DNA of 58,726 nucleotides. Origin: CAYTTA01 sp964440655 (lineage in GTDB: Bacteria > Bacteroidota > Rhodothermia > Balneolales > Balneolaceae). Below the pieces are notes generated by a model. The model ran no database searches, had not been told where the DNA came from, and worked only from the letters and a program-made list of their open reading frames with translations. Below are positions 50,711-58,331 of the stretch, piece by piece (positions within the stretch are counted from its first letter, which is position 1; every line of letters begins with the position of its first letter). The translations under genes and the position numbers were made by a program. The stretch lies in NCBI GenBank assembly GCA_964440655.1, contig CAYTTA010000007.1, positions 1 to 58,726 of the forward strand, read 5' to 3'.

Positions 50711-52140
50711 CTACCGCTGTCTACAAGTCGGAAGTTGCCGAACCCGGAGGTGGCCTCGAAAACAAGAGTCCGGTTCGGATAGTACCACAGTTCCCGGGTG
50801 GGGCTGTTGGTCGGGTAGATCCTCTCTTTCCGGTCCGGCGGACCGTAGAGGATGTGGGCACGACCCTGATCGGATTCATATCCGATCTGTTCCGGAGTGG
50901 TGAAGAGCTGCCAGGCCTGATCGATCCGTCGGTAGTACTCCGTCATCAGTTCATTGAACTCCGTTCCGGGGGTGGGATCCCTGCGTGCCCAGAATTCACG
51001 AAATTTCCTCTCCCGGTCGGAAGCCGATCCCCGCCTCATCTCCCGCAGCTGATCCTCATCGACGATGAAGCGCAGCATGTCGATCGCCACATTGAGATTG
51101 AGAAGGCTGGCCGGCATGTCGGCCCAGCGCGAATGGACATTTTTCTGCAGAAACGGTTCGCTCTCCCCCTCGCGGACCAGTGAGAGACGATAGGAGACAT
51201 TCGGAAATCCGGCTGCAGGGATTGGAAGGATTGCCACAGGATAACCCTGTCCCGATTGGCGGAACCGCAGCCGGGGGGCGATGCTCTCTTGCGGATGGTA
51301 AAATCCATCGGTCCTTATAAACCGATCCGCAGTAATCTCAGTCTCGAAAAGCGGATCCTCTTCCGTCCCGGAGCCGCTGCCGCGTTGGAGCCGTTCCGCC
51401 CTGAGCCTGTAGGTGGATGGGGACTCATTTCGGGGCAACTGCACCATCAGCAGGTAGTCCTGCCCATATTGGGTAAACTCCCCGAAATTGAGAAGCCTCG
51501 CTTCCATCTCGTCTCCCAGCCGCTCCTGAGATGCGAGCAGCACAAGGGTGCCCGAACTATCGCTGTCAAGATCGGGGACCCGGAAGGTGGCTCTGCCGGG
51601 AGTGACCTGCCCCCCCGGTTCATCTCTTCCAGCTGAACGGCGGTTAAATCGGGGGGCACTTCCGTCGGTATCCCGGAGCAGATCGATGGAGAGGGAGTAT
51701 TCACCGGGTGGCAGATTCCGGCTCACGGCTCCTTCAAGGTAGTGAGAACGGGAACGCGTCTGTTCATAGGTGGCTGCATGGGCAGTGTCGGCCCATGAGC
51801 TTCTTCCGACCGACACCCTCTCTCCGTTCTGCCGGAACAGCTCCAGGTTGACGCGTGTCGGCGAATAGAAGGACTCTCCATCCGGTCCGTTCTGCTGGCG
51901 CCGGAAAGTGAGAAGATCATACTCCATCCGGAAAGCCGCCATGAAAAGAGGGGAGTCCCGGCCCGGGAGCACTACTGTGGTTGTGTAGAGGCGCGGCTGC
52001 TCTGCGCGGAGCAGCAGTTCCTGATAGGTGATATTGCGCTGCCCCGCCGCTTCCGGAAGTGGAGGGAGCAGCAGAAACAACAGAAGCAAAAGAATCGGGA
52101 GGTCTGTTCGGATCATCCGGGAGACTCTGTTTTTTCGCAT
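50707..52140 (-). CDS. GWxTD-domain exported protein
   Basis: A signal peptide is clear (basic start, then LPILLLLLFLLLPPLPEAAG), so the 477-residue protein is exported. The C-terminal 130 residues match the GWxTD domain of Bacteroidota and relatives, with FREFWARRDPTPGTEFNELM and QGRAHILYGPPDRKERIY. The name-giving GWxTD is GYESD here. The middle is beta-rich with a Gly/Pro-poor linker. No function is established for the family. It lies 27 bases after the TPR gene and overlaps pdxA by four bases. Confidence 0.82.
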   Translation of the reverse strand: MRKNRVSRMIRTDLPILLLLLFLLLPPLPEAAGQRNITYQELLLRAEQPRLYTTTVVLPGRDSPLFMAAFRMEYDLLTFRRQQNGPDGESFYSPTRVNLELFRQNGERVSVGRSSWADTAHAATYEQTRSRSHYLEGAVSRNLPPGEYSLSIDLLRDTDGSAPRFNRRSAGRDEPGGQVTPGRATFRVPDLDSDSSGTLVLLASQERLGDEMEARLLNFGEFTQYGQDYLLMVQLPRNESPSTYRLRAERLQRGSGSGTEEDPLFETEITADRFIRTDGFYHPQESIAPRLRFRQSGQGYPVAILPIPAAGFPNVSYRLSLVREGESEPFLQKNVHSRWADMPASLLNLNVAIDMLRFIVDEDQLREMRRGSASDRERKFREFWARRDPTPGTEFNELMTEYYRRIDQAWQLFTTPEQIGYESDQGRAHILYGPPDRKERIYPTNSPTRELWYYPNRTLVFEATSGFGNFRLVDSGR

Positions 52141-52167
52141 CAGTACAACAATATACGCAACAACGGA

Positions 52168-52791
52168 TCAGATTCCGGCAGAAGTATTCTCCAGCTCCTC
52201 GACCATTTTTTTAAGCTCCTCATGCTCCGGGTCTTTCTCGAGTCCCTCCCGGGCGGTGAGCAGTGCATCGGCCCTGGCTCCGATCTGCTTCAGGATCCAG
52301 GAGAGGTTGTACCAGGCGTCGGAGAAGGTGTCGTCCATGGTGATGACCTTCCGGTAGAGACGCGCCGCCTCTTCGTGCTGATTGTGGCGCAGATAGAAGT
52401 TGGCCAGGTTGAAGTGGGAGAGAGGCTCGTCCGGCGAAAGTCTGGAGAGGTAGCCGAATATCTCTCCTGCTTTCTCCGGCTCTCCGGCCTGCTCATAGGC
52501 GTCGGCCAGGTTGTTGAGGGAGGGGATGTGATCCGGGCGGAGTGCAAGTGACTCGAGATAGTGATGGATCGCTTCGGGAATCCGATCGAGCTCCACCAGG
52601 CAATTGGCAAGATTGTAATGGGCCGGCGCGCTTTTCTCCAGTGAGAGGGAGTGTTTCAGACTCTCTTCGGCGGCGGTGTACTCCCCCAGAAGATGTTGTC
52701 CGATTCCCCGTTCCATCCAGAGCGTCGGATCTTCCGGATCCTTTTCCAGTTCAATCTCTATTTCCCGGAGCTGTTTTCTGATCTGTTCCAT
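52168..52791 (-). CDS. Tetratricopeptide repeat protein
   Basis: The 207-residue protein has about five TPR units from residue 18 to 195, for example APAHYNLANCLVELDRIPEA, PSLNNLADAYEQAGEPEKA and LSHFNLANFYLRHNQHEEA. There is no signal peptide or membrane segment. It probably acts as a protein-protein scaffold in the cytoplasm; partners are unknown, though the exported GWxTD protein is encoded next. An exact minus-strand TAnnTTTG box (TAACTTTG, 52978-52971) lies 180 bases upstream but lacks a clear TTG partner. Confidence 0.85.
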   Translation of the reverse strand: MEQIRKQLREIEIELEKDPEDPTLWMERGIGQHLLGEYTAAEESLKHSLSLEKSAPAHYNLANCLVELDRIPEAIHHYLESLALRPDHIPSLNNLADAYEQAGEPEKAGEIFGYLSRLSPDEPLSHFNLANFYLRHNQHEEAARLYRKVITMDDTFSDAWYNLSWILKQIGARADALLTAREGLEKDPEHEELKKMVEELENTSAGI

Positions 52792-53000
52792 TCACATTTT
52801 TCCTCTGCCGGTTCGGTCTCTGCCGTTGCCGTTCAGTTTTGCCGGATCTGTCTGGTGCGCCAAGGGGAGTCCCGGAATCCGCTTCATCCTGCCGGATCCT
52901 GCTTGATTTGCCGGCAGCTGACCGTTCCCGCGCCATTCCTCGCGTATCCGGTTGATCTGCCGGCCCCCGTCAAAGTTAAAAGGATTGCGAGAGAAAAGAG

Positions 53001-53765
53001 TCAGAGAAGATGGAAAAGTCCGGCCGCCAGCAGGGCTCCCAGAACGGGTCCGGCCACCGGCACCCAGCTGTAGGACCAGTCGCTGTCGCGTTTGCCGCGG
53101 ATCGGCAGAATGGCATGCATCAGACGGGGGCCGAAATCCCGCGCCGGATTGATCGCATAGCCGGTGGGGCCGCCCAGGGCGATCCCGATTCCCAGGACGA
53201 GCAGGCCGACAGGCAGGGCGGAGAGGGCGCCCAGTCCGTAACCGACTTCCACTCCGTCGATGGTAATCAACTCGAGGAACTCTCCGTCCGCTGTCAGGAA
53301 TCCCGGGCTGGAGAGATAGAGGACCCCCAGGATGAGAACGAGCGTCGCGATGGTTTCGGTAACCAGGTTGTTCGGAAGATTCCTGATCGCCGGCATGGTT
53401 CCGTGTGCCGAGAGGATGAGGTTTGGGTCTTCGGTGGCCTGGAAATGATCCCGGTAGGCCAGCCAGACCAGGAGGGAGCCGATCGCCGCCCCGGCAGTCT
53501 GTGCAAGCAGATAGGCCGGTACCAGGGACCACTCAAAGAGACCGGCCGCTGCCAGGCCGATGGTCACAGCCGGATTGATATGCGCCCCGCTGAACTGGCT
53601 GACGCAAAAGACTGCGATGAAGACGGCCATGCCCCAACCGGTGGTGATGGTGATCCAGCCTGCGCCATTCCCCTTGGTCTGCCGGAGAATCACATTGGCA
53701 ACAGTACCGTTTCCGAGAAGAATCAGAAGTGCCGTTCCGAGAAGTTCGCCTGTAACAGGAGTCAT
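53001..53765 (-). CDS. Aquaporin, glycerol facilitator (GlpF) type
   Basis: This six-helix channel has the two NPA boxes, AHINPAVTIG (64-66) and AINPARDFGPR (206-208). The Asp after the second box (NPARD) is a mark of aquaglyceroporins, so it may pass glycerol or other small polyols as well as water. The 254 residues fit the family. I chose the ATG at 53765 (MTPVTGELLGTALLIL). An in-frame ATG at 53828 would add 21 polar residues and would place the start inside a direct repeat. Confidence 0.9.
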   Translation of the reverse strand: MTPVTGELLGTALLILLGNGTVANVILRQTKGNGAGWITITTGWGMAVFIAVFCVSQFSGAHINPAVTIGLAAAGLFEWSLVPAYLLAQTAGAAIGSLLVWLAYRDHFQATEDPNLILSAHGTMPAIRNLPNNLVTETIATLVLILGVLYLSSPGFLTADGEFLELITIDGVEVGYGLGALSALPVGLLVLGIGIALGGPTGYAINPARDFGPRLMHAILPIRGKRDSDWSYSWVPVAGPVLGALLAAGLFHLL

Positions 53766-54265
53766 GATGTGAGAGGTCAGGTTTTTTTCCGGTTCTGCCC
53801 ACAGCATTCCACCGTGAGCCATTCGCATCCCGGCGTTCTGCCGGGTCGATTCACGATCTCAGGGAGTCCAGTCAACCCGCAGCCTGCCGCCGGAACGGAT
53901 CGTTCTGCACAGCATTCCGCCGTGAGCCGTTCCATATTACATAATTCGGTTCAATTCGACACCCGGCTTTCCATTTTATGCCGGCTCCTGTCCCTTGTGA
54001 TTCATGGTGATCAGGGCGAAACAGGGGTTGGCGGTGATGAAATATTGGAAAAAATCATTATCATGTGTACCTGCATGCAGATTGCTGGTGGCAAATTTCC
54101 AGGCTCTGTCGGGAACGATTACCTGGTTCCCGCGCCCACATCCAGACGGGTATTGTGACGAATTCCGGTGGGTGCAGAACAGAGCGGGACCGGATCCTGT
54201 TTTTTGCCTTTCTGACTGCTGTGAACCCATGTATCAATTATCCCTGAACCTGTAAATCATTGCAG
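53766..54265. other. Divergent intergenic region between aquaporin and KDPG aldolase
   Basis: The 500 bases contain an imperfect direct repeat next to the aquaporin start (listed separately). I see no supported gene in the rest. The promoters for both directions should lie here, but I found no good consensus match. Confidence 0.55.
53791..53931. repeat. Imperfect 31-33 bp direct repeat near aquaporin start
   Basis: The segment at 53791-53823 recurs at 53901-53931, 110 bases apart, with one 3-base deletion and a few changes. The shared core is ACAGCATTCC-R-CCGTGAGCC (R is A or G). The first copy overlaps the possible longer aquaporin reading frame. It may be a local duplication or a pair of binding sites. 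Confidence 0.65.
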
Positions 54266-54910
54266 ATGACCCGAGAAGAAATTGTCAGACAGATCGAGGA
54301 ACGGAAACTGATTGCCGTTGTCCGGGTGGATGATCCCGACGACCTCCCGAAAGTGGGGGAGGCTCTTCTGGCCGGAGGAGTGTCCGTTGTGGAACTGACC
54401 ATGACCATCCCCAATGTCCTGCCGCGGATTCGGCAGGTACGCGAACAGCTTGGAGAGGAGGTGATTGTTGGAATCGGCTCCATTCTGAACGGAGAGATGG
54501 CACAGGAGGCGATCGATGCCGGTGCACAGTTCGTCGTGAGTCCGATCATGCGCGCCGACATCATCAAGGTCTCCAACGAAGCCGGGGTTCCGGTGATGGT
54601 CGGTGCCTACACCCCGACCGAAATCCAGGAAGCATACACCCTCGGTTCCGATGTGGTGAAAGTTTTTCCGGCCGATCAGCTCGGCCCATCCTATTTCAAG
54701 GCGGTGCGCGCCCCCATGCCCCATCTGAAGCTGATGCCGACCGGCGGAGTTTCCAGTGACAACGTCCATGAGTGGCTGGATGTCGGAACATTTGCGCTGG
54801 GTGTCGGAAGTGCGCTGGTCGACAAGAAAGCGATCAAAGAGAAGCGCTTCGAGGTGCTTACCGAGAAAGCGAAACTTTTCTCTGACCAGATCCGCTCCTA
54901 CAAGGGATAA
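54266..54910 (+). CDS. 2-keto-3-deoxy-6-phosphogluconate aldolase (KDPG/KHG family)
   Basis: The enzyme should split KDPG into pyruvate and glyceraldehyde 3-phosphate, the last step of Entner-Doudoroff-type routes. The Schiff-base lysine is K132 in SDVVKVFPADQLG, and the general acid/base Glu is E43 in SVVELTMT. The Arg that follows in the E. coli enzyme (VTLRT) is Thr47 here, a variant seen in a subgroup, so substrate use may differ. The ATG at 54266 is chosen over a TTG two codons upstream. KDG kinase follows after 45 bases. Confidence 0.88.
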   Translation: MTREEIVRQIEERKLIAVVRVDDPDDLPKVGEALLAGGVSVVELTMTIPNVLPRIRQVREQLGEEVIVGIGSILNGEMAQEAIDAGAQFVVSPIMRADIIKVSNEAGVPVMVGAYTPTEIQEAYTLGSDVVKVFPADQLGPSYFKAVRAPMPHLKLMPTGGVSSDNVHEWLDVGTFALGVGSALVDKKAIKEKRFEVLTEKAKLFSDQIRSYKG

Positions 54911-54955
54911 TCCTGTTTTAACATTTTACGATAACCTCTAACCCAGATACGGATA

Positions 54956-55993
54956 ATGAGCAAGAAACGAGTTGCGACCTTCGGTGAGATCATGCTGCGG
55001 CTGTCCACACCCGGATTTTCACGGTTTGTCCAGGCCGACAGCTTTGATGTGAACTATGGAGGAGGAGAGGCCAACGTCTCGGTCGCTCTTTCAAACTACG
55101 GACTGGAGAGCTACTTCATCAGCCGTCTTCCGGAACATGAGATCGGCCAGGCAGCCCTGAATGCCGTACGCCGATACGGAGTACATACTGATTACATTCT
55201 TCGAGGCGGGGAGAAGCTGGGAATCTACTTTCTTGAAACCGGCGCCAGCCAGCGGGCATCCAAAGTGATTTACGACCGTTCCGGCACCTCCATTCAGGAG
55301 ATGAGGCCCGACATGCTCGACTGGGATGCGGTTTTTGAAAACATGGACTGGTTCCACTTTACCGGAATCACCCCGGCCCTGGGGAAAAATCTTCAGGACT
55401 CTCTGCTGGCGGCCGTCAAGGCAGCAAAAAAGGCAGGGACCACGGTGAGTGTCGACCTGAACTACCGCAAGAAGCTCTGGACGGAAAAAGAGGCACAGGC
55501 GGTGATGAACCCGCTGATGGAGTATGTGGATGTCTGTATTGCCAATGAGGAGGATGTCCAGAAGAGTCTCGGATTCCAGCCCGGTGAAACCGATGTGGAA
55601 GCAGCTGAAATCGATGAGCAGGGATACTTCGAACTTGCACGCTCCCTCAAGAAGAAATTCGGTTTCGACAAGGTGGCGATCACCCTGCGTGAGAGCTTCA
55701 ACGCGAGCATCAACGGATGGAGCGCCATTCTCCATGACGATGCCGACTGCAAAGATCCGGTCCGTTCCACCCGGTATGAAATCCGTCTGGTGGACCGTGT
55801 GGGCGGGGGAGACTCCTTTGCATCCGGCCTGATCTACGGCCTGATTGATCTCGACAACACCAGGGATGCCCTGGAGTTCGGGGTTGCCGCTTCCTGTCTC
55901 AAGCAGACCATTCCGGGTGACTTCAACCTGGTGAGCAGAGAAGAGGTGTTGAAACTTGTTGAAGGTGGGGGGTCCGGACGGGTCGAACGCTGA
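54956..55993 (+). CDS. 2-keto-3-deoxygluconate kinase (PfkB family)
   Basis: This 345-residue ribokinase-family enzyme should phosphorylate 2-keto-3-deoxygluconate to KDPG, feeding the aldolase encoded just before. It has the N-terminal FGEIMLRLSTPG, the substrate segment VNYGGGEANVSVALS, SVDLNYRKKLW and the C-terminal anion hole VGGGDSFASG with catalytic D286. Specificity for KDG rests on the adjacent aldolase and on the similarity of VIYDRSGTSIQEM to KDG kinases. Other sugar acids are possible. Confidence 0.85.
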   Translation: MSKKRVATFGEIMLRLSTPGFSRFVQADSFDVNYGGGEANVSVALSNYGLESYFISRLPEHEIGQAALNAVRRYGVHTDYILRGGEKLGIYFLETGASQRASKVIYDRSGTSIQEMRPDMLDWDAVFENMDWFHFTGITPALGKNLQDSLLAAVKAAKKAGTTVSVDLNYRKKLWTEKEAQAVMNPLMEYVDVCIANEEDVQKSLGFQPGETDVEAAEIDEQGYFELARSLKKKFGFDKVAITLRESFNASINGWSAILHDDADCKDPVRSTRYEIRLVDRVGGGDSFASGLIYGLIDLDNTRDALEFGVAASCLKQTIPGDFNLVSREEVLKLVEGGGSGRVER

Positions 55994-56032
55994 TCCTGCA
56001 GGACGGACCTCTGTACGGCCTTGTCCGGCGGG

Positions 56033-56053
56033 CCGGGGAGACTCTCTTCCCGG
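56033..56053 (+). promoter_or_regulatory. Intercistronic hairpin before the SelA-like gene
   Basis: CCGGGGAGA (56033-56041) pairs with TCTTCCCGG (56045-56053) around a three-base loop, nine pairs with one G-U. No T-run follows, so it is not a standard terminator. It could protect or process the message, separating expression of the two cytoplasmic genes from the three exported ones. Confidence 0.45.
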
Positions 56054-56104
56054 CTCTCTGCCGGAATCGGTCCATCTGAATTAAAAAAACAAAAGAGGCA
56101 CGAA

Positions 56105-57358
56105 ATGTTGAGCAAGACGAAAATGATGATGAGCCGGAAGAGGATGCTCAAACTCCTCGCCGGTATACCGCTTCTGGGAGCTGCAGCCTGTTCCAGTGCC
56201 GGAAGTCTGGCAACTGCAGCATCTGAAGGGAGCCGAAACGGAACTGCTCCGCGGGGGGGAAGAGACCTCTTCAAGGAGCTGGATATCGAGCCGATCATCA
56301 ACTGCCGCGGAACGGTGACCATTCTCTCCGGGACGCTGATGATGCCGGAGGTGGTGGATGCGATCAACGCCACGGCCACCGAGTTTGCCCCACTCAATGA
56401 AGTTCAGGAGAAGGTCGGGGCCAAAATCGCAGAGATGCTTCGCTGTGAAGCAGCCATGGTGACCTCCGGTGCCGCAGGTGCGATGACACTTGGAACCGCA
56501 GCCTGCATCACCGGAACCAACCAGGAGCTGATCCGGGAGCTTCCAAATATCCCCGGACCGCGACGTGAAGTGATCATGCAGCGTTCTCACCGCTTCGGCT
56601 ATGATCATGCGGTGCGGAACTGCGGGGTGAAGATTGTTGAAGTGGAAGGTCCGGAAGAGATGGAGCGTGCAATCAACGAGAATACGGTGATGGCGCTCTT
56701 CTACAACGCAGCCGGGCGGAGCAGCGTCTCCCACGAGGAGTTTGTCGCCATCTGCAAGAGGAACAATATTGTGAGCTTTATTGATGCGGCGGCAGACGTT
56801 CCGCCCGTAGAGAACCTCTTCCGCTTTACGGAGATGGGGTATGATCTGGTCACCTTCTCCGGTGGAAAGGCGATCCGTGGTCCGCAGAGTGCCGGACTTC
56901 TTTTCGGACGGAAGGATCTGATCGAGGCGGCCAAACTCAACCACAGCCCGAACGGAAACACCATCGGTCGTGGCATGAAGGTGAACAAGGAGGAGATGTT
57001 CGGCATGTATGTCGCACTCGACTCCTACCTGAAAAGAGATCATGAATCGGAGTGGAATGAGTGGGTCGAGCGCACCCGAACCATCGCCTCCATGGTCGAG
57101 CAGGTTCCGACCGTACGTGGCGAGACCCATGTGCATCCCGGACCGGCCAACCATTTCCCCGGACTGCGCATCACCTGGGATCAGAACCGGGTCCGCATCA
57201 CTCCGCGGCAGGTTGTGCAGCAGCTCATGGAAGGCAAACCCTCTATTCATGCTTCCGGCAGCAACGAGGTGCTCAGCATCGCTGTGATCACCATGAAACC
57301 GGAACATGTCGAGATTGTCGGAAGACGGGTTCGGGAAGTTCTCCAAAGCGCTGTCTGA
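56105..57358 (+). CDS. Exported SelA-like PLP-dependent enzyme (ammonia-lyase family candidate)
   Basis: The fold is the SelA / D-glucosaminate-6-phosphate ammonia-lyase branch of PLP enzymes. EPIINCRGTVTILSGT opens the domain near residue 62, FIDAAADVPP holds cofactor-binding D227, and VTFSGGKAIRGPQSAGLL holds the PLP lysine K255. Unusually, a signal-like N-terminus precedes it: SRKRMLKLLAGIPLLGAAAC, resembling a Tat signal with Lys for the second Arg, ending near C29 in a weak lipobox. PLP enzymes are normally cytoplasmic. No SelB or tRNA-Sec gene is nearby, so selenocysteine synthesis is unlikely. AAAGAGG lies six bases before the ATG. The context suggests deamination of a sugar acid such as glucosaminate. 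Confidence 0.78.
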   Translation: MLSKTKMMMSRKRMLKLLAGIPLLGAAACSSAGSLATAASEGSRNGTAPRGGRDLFKELDIEPIINCRGTVTILSGTLMMPEVVDAINATATEFAPLNEVQEKVGAKIAEMLRCEAAMVTSGAAGAMTLGTAACITGTNQELIRELPNIPGPRREVIMQRSHRFGYDHAVRNCGVKIVEVEGPEEMERAINENTVMALFYNAAGRSSVSHEEFVAICKRNNIVSFIDAAADVPPVENLFRFTEMGYDLVTFSGGKAIRGPQSAGLLFGRKDLIEAAKLNHSPNGNTIGRGMKVNKEEMFGMYVALDSYLKRDHESEWNEWVERTRTIASMVEQVPTVRGETHVHPGPANHFPGLRITWDQNRVRITPRQVVQQLMEGKPSIHASGSNEVLSIAVITMKPEHVEIVGRRVREVLQSAV

Positions 57359-57378
57359 CCGGTATAAAAAAGGATAAC

Positions 57379-58320
57379 ATGAAGAGGATGGACAGGGCAA
57401 GGTTTCTCCGTCTGGCCGGTGGCGCGCTGATGGCGATGCCGTTTCTGCGTCCGGGCAGACTGCAGCCACGCGATGAGGAGCTTTATGTAACGAGTTTTCT
57501 CACCCCGCCCGGCAGTTTCACCCGGGGTGCGGAGGGACCGGCGGTGGATCGGGACGGAAATGTCTATGCGGTCAACTTTGACCGGCAGGGCACTATCGGA
57601 AAGGTGACCCCCACGGGGGAGGGTTCCGTGTTTGTCGAGCTCCCGGGCGGGAGCATCGCCAACGGGATCCGTTTCAACAGCCGGGGCGAGATGTTTCTTG
57701 CCGATTACACCAACCACAATGTCCTGAAGGTGGATATGAAGACCCGGGAGATCCGGGTCTTCACTCACCAGCCGAGGATGAATCAGCCCAACGACATCGC
57801 CATCGGGGCGAATGACATCATCTATGCCAGCGATCCCAACTGGGCGGAATCGACCGGCCAGATCTGGAGAATCGACACCGACGGCTCCACCCATCTTCTG
57901 GAGGCAGAGATGGGAACCACCAACGGTATCGAGGTGAGCCCCGATGAGAAGAGGCTCTATGTCAATGAGTCGGTCCAGCGGAATGTCTGGGTATATGACC
58001 TCTCGCCGACCGGAGAGATAAGCAACAAACGCCTTCTGATCCGCTTTGAGGATTTCGGCATGGATGGCATGCGCTGCGACACCGACGGGAATCTCTACAT
58101 CACCCGCCACGGGAAAGGGGTGGTGGCAGTTGTCTCCCCGGAAGGAGAATTGCTGAGGGAGATACCGATGGCGGAAGGCCGCTCCGTGACCAATCTGGCT
58201 TTCGGAGGTCCCGATGGCAGGACGGTCTATGTAACGGTGGCGGATACGGGGAACATCCAGATGTTCCGTACCGACCGGCCCGGCAGAAGCTGGGCGCTGA
58301 CTCACCGACGCGGAAGATAG
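57379..58320 (+). CDS. SMP-30/gluconolactonase-like exported protein
   Basis: The 313-residue protein is a six-bladed beta propeller of the SMP-30/gluconolactonase/LRE family, which hydrolyses sugar lactones or related esters. The metal ligands fit E52 (GAEGPAVD), N138 (NQPNDIAI), N182 (TTNGIEVSPD) and D229 (GMDGMRCDTDGNLY). The N-terminus, DRARFLRLAGGALMAMPFL, looks like an export signal of Tat type with the first Arg pair broken (RAR). It starts 20 bases after the PLP enzyme and 11 bases before the deacetylase gene, with GGATAAC before the ATG. Substrate is not known. Confidence 0.82.
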   Translation: MKRMDRARFLRLAGGALMAMPFLRPGRLQPRDEELYVTSFLTPPGSFTRGAEGPAVDRDGNVYAVNFDRQGTIGKVTPTGEGSVFVELPGGSIANGIRFNSRGEMFLADYTNHNVLKVDMKTREIRVFTHQPRMNQPNDIAIGANDIIYASDPNWAESTGQIWRIDTDGSTHLLEAEMGTTNGIEVSPDEKRLYVNESVQRNVWVYDLSPTGEISNKRLLIRFEDFGMDGMRCDTDGNLYITRHGKGVVAVVSPEGELLREIPMAEGRSVTNLAFGGPDGRTVYVTVADTGNIQMFRTDRPGRSWALTHRRGR

Positions 58321-58331
58321 ATTTTGAAGCC

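Noticed and set aside
53766..54265. Small genes in the aquaporin-aldolase spacer
   Set aside because: Open frames of 80-110 codons exist on both strands, but they overlap each other, lack start signals and show no recognisable family.
56105..57358. Selenocysteine synthase SelA
   Set aside because: The protein has an export leader, no selB or tRNA-Sec is nearby, and the context is sugar acid catabolism.
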